A stretch of DNA of 64,000 nucleotides from Nageia nagi (Eukaryota; Pinophyta). Positions within the stretch are counted from its first letter, which is position 1. Every line of letters starts with the position of its first letter. The notes beneath the pieces were generated by a model that was not told where the DNA came from, did not search any database, and saw nothing but the letters and a program-made list of their open reading frames with translations. Location: assembly GCA_050084985.1 (NCBI GenBank), contig JBITNC010000001.1:160332001-160396000 (forward strand), read 5' to 3'. Position numbers and translations under genes: made by a program. Below, in pieces: positions 24,481-37,056 of this stretch.

Positions 24481-24920
24481 CCTTTCACTTTCATCAAATT
24501 TTAACATCATCCAAGCTTCCCACTTTAGCCCAAGAATTTGATAAGGTAAACAATATAAGATCTTACTCCAACAAGAGGAATGTAGCCATGGATTTCTCTA
24601 TTCTTGCATTCTTATATGATTTTAAAACACCATGGAAATATATCCAAAAACCCAATTCAAATTTTTTGATCATCTTAAGAATGAAGTTCAAAATTTTCTC
24701 AAGATAAATTACACATTCAACATATTCACAACTTAAAATAGTTCAAAGAAAATAATTACACACTACAATAATTATTTCAAAGTATATTAATTAATCTCAT
24801 TTTTAATATATTAAGAATTTATTGTCAAATTTATTCTTTCCTATTCCAAAAACAACTATTACTGCAAGCGAACCATTGCACAAGATTGCAATAACTAATA
24901 ATAATTTTTTGGGAAGGTGA
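24481..24920. other. Spacer upstream of the SABATH promoter
   Basis: No gene recognised. The frame ending at 24707 (+) overlaps the decayed outer end of inverted arm A2 and has no known motif. Confidence 0.35.
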
Positions 24921-25129
24921 CTTTTGGCACCTCAAATCTGAGGAAGATAAAGTCTGCCTAAACTTTCCCCCTCGCTGGTGTTCAAGCAGAGATCTTTCCG
25001 CAAAAATCTCGGATATGATAGAGGAGTTCCAATCAAGACTTCCAGTGACTCCGTTTACACTCGTGATCTCAAAGAAAAGGTGTAGACCGCGTAGTACGTT
25101 GTCATGTGATTTTTCTTTGGGAAATGACA

Positions 25130-25135
25130 TGACGT
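25130..25135 (+). promoter_or_regulatory. TGACGT motif (possible TGA-bZIP site)
   Basis: tgacgt about 300 bases upstream of the TATA box, in a segment of higher G+C than the flanks. TGACG is the known core of as-1-like elements bound by TGA bZIP factors. Single-motif matches are weak evidence. Confidence 0.35.
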
Positions 25136-25387
25136 TAGTGGGAAGGCTGCCTGCCCTTCGATTGGCACCATATTCTCGTTGTCTTCCACACTCGACTTTT
25201 GATCAACCCTAAGACCTGTTTATGAGTTGTGTACATCGAACGGCTGCTAGATACCCCGTACGATATGCTGTTCTACATGCAGTGCGATGCACAGAAGCCG
25301 TTTAACTCCAGTGCCTAAAACTAGCCTAGTTTTACTCTGTCCATTTGCTGCAACGCGGGCCAAAGGAAGTGGATGTGGTTAGCTGAT

Positions 25388-25396
25388 CACGTCATC
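25388..25396 (+). promoter_or_regulatory. CACGTCATC box (reverse TGACGT)
   Basis: cacgtcatc lies about 40 bases before the TATA box and contains the reverse of TGACGT. The inverted copy at 9563-9325 keeps this block with one change in the core (cacatcatc). The surrounding block is therefore old promoter sequence, while the ACGT core is lost in the relic. Confidence 0.45.
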
Positions 25397-25430
25397 TGCT
25401 TTCCATCACCTCTAAGATATCAAATACTAT

Positions 25431-25438
25431 TATAAATA
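25431..25438 (+). promoter_or_regulatory. TATA box of the SABATH gene
   Basis: tataaata, 134 bases before the ATG at 25565. It is preserved with nearly the same spacing in the inverted relic copy, and no other TATA-like string fits between it and the start codon. Confidence 0.75.
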
Positions 25439-25564
25439 GTCTTCAAGCTATTGGCCCTGAATTAGGAGCCTTCAGTTCAGTCCTGTCCTTTCTTCCCTCA
25501 AAGAAGGAGTCAAGTTTCATATTATTGGTTCTAACTTCTAGCCATAGTAAGCCTGTTATTTTTA

Positions 25565-27042
25565 ATGGAACCTGATGTAAAATCTGAGTTTCAGTTTCGA
25601 TCACAAAGTCTAGCTGTGGAGAAAGCGCTTGCCATGAAGGGTGGAAATGGAGATTCAAGTTATGCTTACAGTTCTTCATCATTTCAGGTAAGTTGTTTTT
25701 TCACTTTTCTGCTACTTTATTCTACTAGAACGTCGTTAGTTACAAGCAACTAAAGCAGAACTACTTTGATCTTACAGTTAATATAAATATTTGGAATTAT
25801 GTGTAGATATTTATGGTCCGAGCTGTGAAGCCCATTCTGGAACGTGCCATCTACGAGAATATAAAGTGTGAAATGCTGATGGGAGGAGTAATCCGGATAG
25901 CAGATCTAGGCTGTGCAACTGGAAATAATACTTTTCTCGCGGCTGATACCATCGTCACAGCTATGCGATGCCATTTCAAAAACAACCACAAAGAGAAGCT
26001 CTTAGATCCGGAATTCCAGGTTCATTTCGCAGATCTTCCATCTAATGACTTCAATTCTCTATTTCGTATGATGCCTCCACAACACCTAGCAGAAGAAGCA
26101 GAGGATGTTCGCCCATCGGCAACAAGGTCCTACTTTGCAGCGGCTCTGTGTGGATCACATTTCGGACGTCTTTTCCCCAAGCAAAGCCTTCATTTCTGCC
26201 ATTCTTCTCTGAGTCTCCATTGGCTTTCTCAGGTGGGTAATAAATACTCTGAGTGTTTTATTATCTAAGACGACATGGCCATACTGATTTGATTATAGTG
26301 GGTGCAGGTTGCTGAGAGTGTTGAAGATAGAAGCTCTCCCGGATGGACTGGTAAGCGGGTGTATGTATCTAGCGACTGCGAGGAGGCAGTGGTAGCTGCG
26401 TATCTCCATCAATTTGATAAAGACTTGACATCTTTCTTACGATCCCGGGAGAAGGAGATGGTTGGTGGAGGACGTATGTTGTTATCTCTCGTGGGTCGTC
26501 ATTCTGGTTCTCACAGACGGAAAGAGGAAGGTACTTTGGGCGATATTGCTCGTCACTTGGAATATACCTTCGAGGATCTGGCGAATGAGGTAAGTTTTGC
26601 TTCATTGACGAATTCAATCACGAAGATGGCTGTTTCACTGAGACTAATAAAGCCAGTAATACATTCATATGCATGAGCTGTGCAGGGTGTTATCGAGAAA
26701 GAGAAATGGGAATCTTTCAACATGCCTTTCTTTGGTCCAAATCCAGAAGAATTGAAGAGCATAATGGAAAGGGAGAAGTCGTTTAAGATAGAGAGAGCGA
26801 GGGTATTGAAAGGGTTTCCGTTCCATCCAGAGAAAAAAGAGAACGAGGAGACATTTGGGAGAGTCGTGGAGAACCATTACAGAGCTCTGTTTGAGAATAT
26901 TGTGGGAGCTTACTTGGGGTGCGAGGATTTGACCAATGAGTTGTTTTTAAAAATTTCCAAACGAGCGGCTGCCAAGTGGTCTGAGTACATTGGGAATACA
27001 ATAGACCTCGTCGTCGCCATTCTCGTACGCAAAGGCGCTTGA
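25565..27042 (+). CDS. SABATH-family carboxyl methyltransferase, 4 exons, intact
   Basis: SABATH enzymes transfer a methyl group from S-adenosylmethionine to the carboxyl of small acids (salicylate, jasmonate, indole-acetate and others) in the cytosol. Exons 25565-25687, 25807-26232, 26308-26589 and 26686-27042 join in phase 0 across GT-AG introns of 119, 75 and 96 bases. The 395-codon product is slightly above the usual 360-390. Exon 1 ends in SSYAYSSSSFQ (family SYA.NS..Q). Exon 2 has the SAM motif ADLGCATGNNTFLAADTIV, then FADLPSNDFNSLF, GRLFPKQSLHFCHSS and SLSLHWLSQ. Exon 3 has EMVGGGRMLLSLVGR. Exon 4 starts GVIEKEKWESFNMPFFGP. The aromatic position before SLHW that is Tyr in salicylate methyltransferase is Leu here, while His and Trp are kept as in jasmonate-type enzymes; the substrate cannot be named. 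No stops or frameshifts. Unlike its AT-rich surroundings, it has ordinary codon composition. Confidence 0.95.
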
Positions 27043-27197
27043 CAATTGCTATTACGCCCACTTACGGAAGAGAGTTCATCATGTTTTCTGGAGTTAAACG
27101 GTTGTGTAATTGCTGTGCATTGTATTTCATGTTAGATTTTCACTAGGAGATGGATATGTAATGCTTTATTATATTCTTCCCATGGACATTTTATGGT

Positions 27198-27203
27198 AAT
27201 AAA
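27198..27203 (+). terminator. Poly(A) signal of the SABATH gene
   Basis: aataaa about 155 bases past the stop codon, the first canonical signal downstream, in a T-rich context. Confidence 0.55.
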
Positions 27204-28125
27204 ATATTCATCATAAGGTTATAGTGGTTCGCTTTAAATTATAATAATATAAATTTATTCGGATAATTATATTTTAATGAAGATTTTATAAGTATTTTTT
27301 TAATAATCTAAATGATTTATGTTATATATTTAATATGTATATTTTATGAATTGATAAATAGGGGATTTGGAGAGGTTGGTAGTTTAAAGTTCTAGGATGC
27401 GACTTTCTACCTCTAGAAGTTGGAAAATACCTAAGATCCTATTGAATTGATGGAAGGTGTGGATGAGGCGAGGATCATGCCTTCGATGGATTTTGACAAC
27501 ATGGATGCCCCTCAATCACAGCTCTAAGCTTAAGAGTTCTTGGTGCCCTATATCAAACAAAAAAATGTATACTTCATTTAGAGAATCTTATAATTTAATC
27601 ATATATTTTGGATCATAATTTTTAGATTTAACAACTAAATAACATATATGTGATATTAATATATTTTCTTTTAATTTTCATATGTTATTCATATAATAAT
27701 TTTCTCTTGATATTGTTCTTGTTACATTTAATCATATTAACATTCTCTTTTCTTGTAACAAGGTAAATACTAAGCACCACACAAAAAGTTCCCTTTATAA
27801 AAATCTAGTAATAACTTAAACTATGAATGGACAATTACCACCATCACTAAAGTGATAATGATCCACTACTATCTCTAGCTATGAGTTTAATGTTTCAAAA
27901 GGAGATAAGAAAGTAAGATATTGGAAGTAAAACCCCTTGCTAGTCACAAGTGCAACAAGGAATAATACTAGAAGTAAATTGCATCCTATTGACAAAGAGA
28001 ACAAGAAAATATTTTTCTATAATCCAATAGGAAATTGTAGCTGTAGGAGTGCTTGACCATGAAAAGCATACAAAGTTTAATTTTATTTTATGTATGTGAT
28101 AAATTTGTATCAGTACTTATGTCGC
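27204..28125. other. Spacer after the SABATH gene
   Basis: No gene recognised. The stretch at about 27360-27550 has mixed composition and may be a very old coding fragment, but no frame or motif can be named. Confidence 0.35.
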
Positions 28126-28129
28126 TATA

Positions 28130-28560
28130 TGATGCATGATAGGCATCCCTTTCAACGTTTGAATTTTTTGCATATCCTATGATCATTGCATTATATGAAA
28201 CTCATCATCATCATGCATCATGTCAAATAATTAATGGCTCTTCCAGCTCTATGGATATAAGCTTCATGGTGATTGAGGCATGTAATACAAATTTTTCTAT
28301 ATATATATGTATAGACACACACACACACACACACACACACTACTCTCTATGCTCTTCAACATGTCTTCAACTCCTAAAAACCTGTATTACTAACAATGCC
28401 CTTTCAGAGGGAAAACTCTATCATCATGCATACCCTACGATCAATCCATTCCATGAAACTATATTTGTATCATGCATACTATAAAAACATCTTGACAAAC
28501 AATTTACCACCATTGCCAAAAATGCCCTTCCATAAGGCAAGCTCCTTTATTCTCTCATCA
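28130..28560 (-). pseudogene. PPR repeat relics, reverse orientation
   Basis: On the minus strand, gtttcatataatgcaatgat followed by cataggatatgc (near 28200-28160) is a decayed VSWNAMI.GYA motif. A second, gtttcatggaatggattgat then gtagggtatgc, lies near 28460-28425, preceded by a YA.YK remnant. At least two repeats are recognisable, in the opposite orientation to the relic at 28920. An (AC)n run at 28315-28340 lies between them. Confidence 0.55.
28315..28340. repeat. (AC)n microsatellite
   Basis: Thirteen uninterrupted AC units inside the reverse PPR relic. Confidence 0.95.
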
Positions 28561-28904
28561 ATCATATCAAACTTAAATTTGACTCATCCATGCTCAAGCT
28601 TCTGTTAGATTTATCTACATGTATGTCAACTACAAAATTTTGGTAGAAACCCAAGAAATAAATTTGACTATATGACATGTCTTCTAATGGAATATAATAA
28701 TATTAGGTTACCAAAGATATGACTTTCTTCAACAAACATTGACACTATTTCACCAAATGCAACAAACAACATGCAACATTGGCTTATGCTCATCCGAGTG
28801 TAAGACTTCCTTTTGATGCATGCAACCAAGGAATTCATCTTCCAAGCATTTGTCAATGTACATAACTATCTACCCTTTGTTCACCAAGGAAGATAGAAAT
28901 TTTG

Positions 28905-29705
28905 CCATGACATGGTAGAGTAAAACAATGTCCATATGGGTTTTCTATAAAGGCTTTATACTTTTAAACAAATGTAATTATCAAGTGTAAATCCTATCTC
29001 TGGAACCTTTGATAATAATATTCCAACATGTGTCATCATGGGAGCTTTAGAAGAAGGTATGGACATCCATCAAAGAGTAGATGAAAAAGGTTTTTCATTG
29101 AATATTATGATTTTCAAAGACTAAGAATTATTTTACAAGATGAGTGATGCAAACATAGTTTCATGGACTAAAGTGATCACATTATATGCACAAAATGCAT
29201 TTTTTTGAAAAGGCTCTAAAGACTTTTAAGAAGATAAAATTGTTAAGTGTAAAGATAAACTTTGCAACCTTTACCAATATTCTTCCAGCATATGCCACCA
29301 TGGGAGCTCTAGAAGAAGGTATGGACATACATCAAAGAGAACAAGAAAATGCAAGATTGTTTATTGAGATACATGATGTAATTATCATATATAAAGTAAA
29401 CCTCTGCAACCTTTCTCAACACTCTTCCAGCATGTGCCACCATGGGAACTCTAAAATAAGGTATGAAAATCCATCAAAGAATAGTTGAAAATGATTTTTT
29501 ATCAAATATTTTTTCTTGAGCTAGGCATCTTGGATAATGTTCAAATATTTATATTGAAGTATAGGTAGGTCAAATTGAATTTAACAAAAGGGTACATGCA
29601 TTTCTTGTAAGAGACAAATCACACCCATAAATAGAGGAGATATTTAGGAAATTAGAGAAATTTTTGAGTGAGATGAAGGCACTTGAGTTAAAGAGTTTTT
29701 GATGT
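28905..29705 (+). pseudogene. DYW-class PPR gene relic, copy 2
   Basis: This is the paralogue of the 20460 relic. Readable elements: GALEEGMDIHQRVDEKGFS near 29040, NIVSWTKVI near 29152, FFEKALKTFKKIKLLSVK near 29206, NFATFTNILPAYATMGALEE near 29256. The E+ segment is NKRVHAFLVRDKSHP near 29590 with EEIFRKLEKFLSEMKALE after it (family NKVHAFLVGDRSHPQ..EI...LE.L...MK). It is better preserved than copy 1 but still interrupted by stops. The DYW domain is not visible; the sequence passes into the non-coding part of duplication C. Confidence 0.8.
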
Positions 29706-30115
29706 TAACTTCTCTGGATATTTTCTTCACCCTCTTCACTTTCTCCACCCTACTCAACCCCTTCTTAGCTCAACGATGATGATATGATTTTGAATTTACC
29801 CATCAATGCTCATTAATACAAGCATGATGTTATTTTAAAATCACCAATCTATTTTTAGGTCCAATATGGATGAAAGTGGGGGTGGTGATTTGTAAAGAAT
29901 GAGTAGGTATATGCATTTTTGAAGACAGAAGTAGTGGATCTAGTCTATTTTTTCCCTATTCCTATATCCTTCCTTATCTTTCTCTTCTATCTTCCTATCA
30001 TGCTTTCTTTGTAGAATGTGAAAATTGACATTTGATTCATTTCAAGGTTGATGAAGGAGGAGGTCAAAATCAAAGTGAATGATGGTCATATTCTTCAAAT
30101 AAGTGATGAACATAA
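28905..30115 (+). repeat. Direct duplication pair C, copy 2
   Basis: Same-orientation copy of 20460-21740 (landmarks given there). It ends about 10 bases before the copia LTR, suggesting the LTR or an associated break defines its end. Confidence 0.78.
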
Positions 30116-30124
30116 TAAAAAAGT

Positions 30125-30570
30125 AAAATAATTAACCCTTTCTGAATTAACTTCTACTCTACCAAGATCTCATGAAGACATTTTCAACATCAACACAATA
30201 GCATAATAACTCAAACCAATCTCACAAATAACATAAGATATAAAGTGGTTCATTCCTCCTTGGGAGTAAGTCCACTAACTAAAATCTTCTTATTCTCAAT
30301 GACCTCTCTTACAAAATCTCTTCTCCCACAAACTCTAAACCTATAACAAAGCTTACATTACAATTGTGTAACTTGAGAAAGGAAGGGTACAAGAAGAAAT
30401 CCACTCTATAATTAATCCCTTTTCTATTTTTAATCCTTTACCTATTTTTAATCTCATACTTATTTTTATTCCTTTAATACTTTAAGGCATCTAATGATAC
30501 TTTAATTATTAAGTAAATTTACATTAAGGAGAAATATTACAAAATATTACATTACAAATTCCAATACTCC
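30125..30570 (-). mobile_element. Copia-type LTR (3' LTR or solo), reverse orientation
   Basis: Reverse complement matches the LTR at 14158-14594 along its length. On the minus strand it is preceded by a purine tract, taagaaggag, just before the LTR start near 30570. A purine tract upstream of a 3' LTR is the expected arrangement for the minus-strand copia element that begins at 35406. No matching 5' LTR is found beyond 35406, so it may instead belong to another, partly deleted element. Confidence 0.75.
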
Positions 30571-31339
30571 TTCTTAATGTAATATTGATATAGAGCATAG
30601 AGAAGAGAAGAAAGATAAAGTACGTGAGAGTTCTCTTCTAGAGAGATACAATTGGAGATGAGAACTTTTACATCATTGATAAATAAGCAAGATATTAGTT
30701 TTAGACTCATTACAATACCATTTAATAAAATAGCTTACAATATAATCATTAACCATAATTGGTTTCACTGTAAGTGTAGTCGATCAACAATGAATTGACA
30801 TGTGAGCCTCCATGAGCCTGCCTATCCAAAGTAAGTAACTTGCATTCTCAAAATGAAATCTCTAAGTTACAATAATCTCATAAAAAACATCAATTAGATG
30901 CATCATATAAATATTCATATCAATCATAAGATAAATGAACTAAGTAATGCCATCCATAAATTGATCAATGATGCACTATAAATCATCATAAAGATGCCAA
31001 GCTAATACTTATAATCATCTATAGTATATAGAAATATGTGTTAATCAATAATAAAAAGAGCATATGTATAGATGAGTTACTCACATATGGGTAACAAAAT
31101 AATAATAACAAACACATACTAATTCCTCACATAATGAAAAAAAACAAAATGTACCATGAGTTCCTCACATAAACTGAACTAATCATGAAGGTGTACATTT
31201 AGATCAACATTCTACAATAAAAATAGCATTCTAGGGATGAAGTTATCATCATAGATGTGAATTCAACTTTTACTTTCCCTTGAGGATAACTTCACTACCA
31301 TAAGAAACTTTCAAAGTGTGCACAACAAAGTTTCTAAAG
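30571..31339. other. Retroelement 3' region, no frame
   Basis: AT-rich sequence between the LTR and the first copia coding remnant. A loose local duplication (gatgccaagctaatactt near 30993 and atgccaagcctatactta near 31461) links it to the segment beyond 31440. Confidence 0.4.
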
Positions 31340-31445
31340 CAGTTAATGAATAAATCAAGAGAGATAAAGTTTGATGAATAGATTTGCAGTTGTTGCATCA
31401 AGAACTTTCTCCCTAATATAATGTACTTGGATTTTAGGTACTCTA
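31340..31445 (-). pseudogene. Second copia RNase H tail fragment
   Basis: Minus-strand reading VHYIREKVLDATTANLFIK matches the copia C-terminal pattern HFIREKV.....I...Y. It lies downstream of the complete RNase H tail of the main element (near 31730-31630), so it must come from a different copia copy. Confidence 0.5.
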
Positions 31446-31599
31446 TAAGTCATCACTAATATGCCAAGCCTATACTTAAATTCACCAAATAGAAGAATAT
31501 ATAAATAAAGTATACAAACCAAAAAAGTTCAACAACTTTACTAAGAAAGAAGAAATTATAATAGATTCAATAAGAATTCAATATTTATTCCTATTTTAG

Positions 31600-34500
31600 G
31601 GCCACTTGCCAACCCAATAGCCTCTTTAAGCTTATATAATTGAGCTTAAAGAAGGGGCTTCATGAATAAATCAACAAATTTTAGGACTAATGGAGAATAC
31701 TACAAGTCTAGAAGACCATAGAGAATCTTCTCTCTAATGAAGTGGGCTTGGATTTCTACATGCTTTGTTCTCTAATAGAAAATAAGATTCTTAGTCAAAT
31801 AAATAGTTGATTGATTATCTAAAAAAATTTGAGATGGATGAAATTGTTCATACCCTATTATTTTTAAAATATGCCTTAACTAAATGGCTTCTTGGCTGCA
31901 ACTGACATTGCATGATATTCAACCTCAATTTTGGAGAGAGTAGTAGTATGCTACTTCTTGGATGCCTAAGAGATAGCATCTCAACCAATGCTAAATACAC
32001 AAGTAAAGGTTGATTTTTTATTATATTTATCTCCTCCATAGTTAGAATATAAACATCCTAAGAGAATAAAGGAGGGCAACTTGTCAAACTTGAGAGCAAG
32101 ATTCTTAGTGTTCACAACATACCTCAAAATTTACTTAATAGTATTGAAGTGCTCAATATACAACTTTTGCATAAAGTGAGCCATCAAATGGATGGTAAAA
32201 GTAATATATAGCTTGGAGATAGTTAAATAAAGAAGACTATCAATTATTTATCTGTAATTTATAGCATCAGTCAATTGAAAGTTGAAGCTAAGAGATATAG
32301 TGATTCCAAGAGAGATTGGGATTACAACATATTTGCACTCCTTTATTGATTAATATAAGTATAATCCTTGTATTTGTACACTTGCACACCAAGTTAGTAG
32401 TGAAATAGACCAAGGTCAATCATTTCAAAAGTTACCTTAAGTTTATAAATGTAATCTTGTATGAGGATTATGTTATTCTCTATAATCAATAGATCATCCA
32501 CATACAGAAGAATCAAGATCAAGTCTTGTCCTTGGTTGAGAACATAAAGATTTGTGTCAAAGAAGCATTTAGAAAATCCTCCTTAAAGTATCATGAAATG
32601 TTTTTGTACAAAGACCTAGGTGCTTTCTTAAGTCCATACAAAGACTTTTTTAACTTGCACATAAAAGATTCCTTACCTTAAACAATAAACACTTTTGGTT
32701 GGTTCATGTAGATTTTCACATCTAATTCACCATTAAGAAAATCACTCTTAACATTGAATTGTAAAACTTTCCATCTCTAAGCTGCTGAAAGAGCAAGGAT
32801 TACCTTTATAATAGGCATCTTTACCAATGGTGAAAATATTTTCTCATAATTAACTTCATATTTTTGAGTGAAACCCTTAGCTACTAACTTTGCTTTGTAT
32901 TTCTCAATCTCTTGAACTAAATTATATTTGATCTTATAAATCCATTTGTTACCAATCACATTATGTTGATATGGATAAGGAACCAAATCCCAAGTTTAAT
33001 TCTTCATTAAAACCTCATACTCCACATTCATTGCATTCATCTAGCACTCATACTTTGAAGCTTTTTTGTAGGATGAAGGCTTAATCTTGCTATCAATTTT
33101 GGTAAATAAAGATTTATGAATGGTCATACTCCTTATTATCCTTTATGTTGGAGAGTTTTATTCTTTAGGTGATAAATCCATACTAACATCCAACTAGTTA
33201 GGTGAAATAGAAGAATCACCACCCTCATCAAGGTTCTCACAAAAAGTAGACTCTTCTAGAAGTTCATTAAAATTTACATCCCTTGATACAAATACTAGAT
33301 GGGTGGAAGGTTGGTATAGCCTATAGCCTCCATGTTGATTTTTATATTATATAAATTCTTCCTTTTATCATGAATAACAAAGGCATAAGAATCATAATTA
33401 AAGACCGTAAAGTGAGAGATGTTAGGTTTCTTTCCTATCCATGCCTCATACAAAGTTTTACCTTCAACTGCTTTCATAAAAAACCTATTTAAGATGTAGA
33501 TTGTAGTATTTACAATTTCATCCCATAAGAGGCTAGGAAGATCTCCTAACATACATATTACCATTTCTTGAATGATTCTATTCTTCCTTTCAGCTACACC
33601 ATTATGCTAAGAAGTGTAAGGGATAGTAAACTACCTCTTGATTTCATACTTGGTACAAAAATTTTTGAATTTATTACAATTATACTCACCCTCATTATCA
33701 GATCTTAACATTTTAATTTTTAATCCATACTAATTTTTTATCAAGGCTATGAAATCTTTTAGCCTATCAAAGGTTTGATCCTTGTGCTATAGAAGATAAC
33801 CAAATATCATATTACTAAATTCATTAATAAAATTCAAGATATAATATGGTCCCCTAAGAGACTTAGTTGGTAATGGACCTATCAAATTTGTATGCACAAG
33901 CTAAAGAGGTTAAGTTACTCTAGTTTCCTTATATATTAGAAACTTTTATCAAATCATTTTACCTAAAATACACTTCTCACAAAGACCAATTATAGGTGAT
34001 ATTGTAGAAAAACCTTCCATAAGTTTATGATCTTTTATTACTTGAATGTTCTTATGGTTTAGGATGCTTAATCAATGTTGCCAAAGATTACCTCTAGAAC
34101 AAACATTAGTTGTAAGGCACATATTTGTTGGAGATTGATCCATAATGAAAATGTCATCTTTTATTGAACCTTTCACCAAAGTGGTAAGACCCTATTTCAT
34201 GCATCAAAAGTGTGAATTAAACTCAAAGGAGTAACCCTTACTTGCAACCTAAATTATAGAAAAGATATTCATAGTGATTTTAGGCATATAAATTATATTA
34301 TTAAGAATCTTCCCTTGTATAAATACACTTTCAATACTTTAAACTTCAAAGATTGAACTATCACCTATCACAACTACATCTTTTCTATACTTATAAAAGT
34401 TTTCAAATTTATCCTTTTTAAAATACATGTGATTAGTGCATCTAGAATCAATAATCCAATCATTTAACAAAGTACAAGGCTTGGCATAAAAGATAGCAAC

Positions 34501-35406
34501 ATGCATAATTCTTGTTTTAATTTTTATCATTAGATTTGTTTGATTTTCCATATCCTTTTTCACCTTACCCTTTTTGTTGAAGTAATTAGCTTCCATATGA
34601 CCATTGATGTTACAAAAACTATAATTTCCATAAAATTTGGCTTTGGATTTCTTTGATTTATCATGATCATAATTCTTCTTATTTTAAGCTTTCTTGAACT
34701 TCTTCTTAGAAGCATTAGAACTCTCCTTTTAGTTATGGTTATCTTTTAAGTGAGGCATCATTGGACTAAGTGCCATAGATGGATATTTAAGAGTGGTGAT
34801 CAACACTTTATTGTTAAGTGTTTCTTCATGCTTCAAGAGAAGCCTTAATAGATTTTCCAAAAGGAACACTTCTTTTTCATGATCAAGCCTAGTTTTAATA
34901 ATAATAAAAAACTAACTAAATTTACCAAAGAGGTAATGAAGGATGATGAAAGTAAAAAATTTATCATTGATCCAATTGCAACCATAACCCACAAGATGGG
35001 TCCTAAGGTCAACAATCATATTCAAATATATAGCCACACTTTCATTTTCCTCTTAACATGATTGAAGTAACTTCTAAAGAATGATGAACCTCTTAGATAA
35101 TTTCATGCTAAGCTAGATACTCTTTAGCTTATCCCAAGCTTCCTTTGTAGTGTTTGAAGAAGATAGTATGAGGAGAATCTCATATGAAACTACACAAAAG
35201 ATTATATAAGTCACCAAATCATTCTTAGTATTGTAAGCTTCAAGTTCCTTCTTCCATAATGGAGCAACATGGTATACATTAGCAATCATCTGAAATTTTT
35301 ATGCTTGAAGAAATTTTTATGCTTGAAGTTTTGCCTTCATCATAGGTTCCCAAATACCATAGTTGGAACCATCTAAGATATGCTTGGATGCAAAAGAGTC
35401 TCCCAT
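31600..35406 (-). pseudogene. Ty1/copia retrotransposon gag-pol relic
   Basis: Reading right to left on the minus strand. Gag starts MGDSFASKHILDGSNYGIWE (35406), continues with the UBN2 region, and has a decayed knuckle CNINGHMEANYFNKKGK (about 34600). Protease DWIIDSRCTNHM near 34460 has Arg in place of the Gly of DSG. Integrase C-terminal part: LLWDEIVNTTIYILNR, GKTLYEAWIGKKPNISHF (about 33520-33380). Reverse transcriptase: NVIGNKWIYKIKYN, YKAKLVAKGFTQKY (about 32960-32850), then LKKSLYGLKKAP. RNase H: HTTTLSKIEVEYHAMS near 31930 and EIQAHFIREKI near 31720. The copia order (integrase before RT) is clear. Many stops and frameshifts, so it is dead. Confidence 0.9.
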
Positions 35407-36918
35407 TGCTACAAAATAATATGAAAGAGATAAATAATGTAAGCATACATGTTGAATTTAGAGATATTAATTATACAAATACATATTTAAACTAATTAAC
35501 AAATCAAATGCTTAATTGTTAATAAGAATAATAATCATGCATCCAACATCTTCGTCACCAAGTATAAATGAAGAGAGAGAAAAGTTGATGCTTATTTTTT
35601 TTTATCTAAAATTAGGTCTTCACTTGAATTCTTATAAGGAGCCCAGGTTCTAATAGTCCTTAACTAGTTCCCCTTGGGTAGCGATATAGTCTCACAAGGA
35701 GAAGTAGTAGCTATTTTCCAAGGTTGTGATGTATGTTGGACCAACTAAATTAATTATCTTGATTAAGTTTTTACTTTTTCTCCTAGGTTATTAGGATAAT
35801 CTTTGAACGGATGGGCAAACATGTGGTATCACTACACACATGCCTATCCACCTATATGGAGTTAAATCTAGACCAACAGAAGACTTAGTGGTAATTAAAA
35901 AGTACAAAATTTTTACTTCTTGGATCATTGGATTAAAAGGTGCTAGTTAACCTTATCCTCACCTCATAACTCCCCAAATAAGTCATGTTGCAAAAAAAAA
36001 TATATGGATGTATTCATTTTAGGAGGAAGGCATTTCCAATATCTACATACTTTGCATATAAAGTAAAATCACAAAATAAATAAAGTGCTTTGAAAATGAA
36101 ACTACATCCCACATCATCCATAAGTATGAACCAAAGAGTCCAATGGGTTTTGTTACAACCCCTAATGGATCTTTTTACAAAAGTTCATTAATTTTAACTA
36201 ACAACAAATGTGCCTAAGAGTTCAATGGGTTTTGTCACAACCCCTAATGGAACTCTTTACAAAGATTCATTATTAAAAATAAATAATTCTCCCCATTGTT
36301 ACTTAAAAAATGGAATTAAAATAATTCTTTATTTATAATTTATCATCAAAAAATAAGGCAAAAATATTTAAGGTAACTTTATTCATTCACATGCATTAGG
36401 ACAAAATATTAAATCATGTATTTAAAAATTTTATCCACTTAGAAAAAATTATGCACTAGGATAAAAAATTTAAGCATGCATTTGAAATTTTTATCCAACC
36501 ACATGTGTGCATCAAACATGCATTAAAATAAAAGAACATTAATTCATGCATACATTAATTCATCTATGCATACTTAACAATAAATTATGCATAAATAATT
36601 AACATTAATCCATGCATTTAACATTAATCTATGCATGCATAATTAATTCCTCACTTTTTATCTTAAAGGCATGCTAAAAATAATTCCTTAAAAATAACTT
36701 GCACTTAAGGTAAAAATATCAAATAAAGAAATAGTAGGCTGAAAAATGCTTATAATAAAAAAATTAGCCTAAATTGAAAAAATACACCTCTATAAAAATT
36801 CTCCGAAGAAGGAGTTTTTCTTTTCAAACAATAAAAAAATATCTCCCCTTTTAAAAAATCTATTTTAAAAGTAATGCTCCCTTAAAATAGATTCTGCCCC
36901 TTTTTTAAATAAAAAATA

Positions 36919-36920
<2 letters not shown>
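35407..36920. other. Possible copia 5' region with an 80 bp repeat
   Basis: Expected position of the 5' untranslated region and 5' LTR of the element above, but it does not match the LTR at 30125. A tandem pair of about 80 bases is visible: caatgggttttgttacaacc (36140) and caatgggttttgtcacaacc (36222). A chimeric or recombined element is one explanation. No gene is seen. Confidence 0.4.
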
Positions 36921-36963
<43 letters not shown>

Positions 36964-36999
36964 TATATATATACATACATACATATATATATGTATGTA

Positions 37000-37031
<32 letters not shown>

Positions 37032-37056
37032 AAAACTTTATTTAAATTAAAAAAAC

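Noticed and set aside
24831-25130. 99-codon minus-strand frame upstream of SABATH
   Set aside because: Falls in the promoter region of higher G+C where chance open frames are expected; no motif found.
26369-27061. Minus-strand frames across the SABATH exons
   Set aside because: They are antisense shadows of the intact plus-strand gene with proper splice sites.
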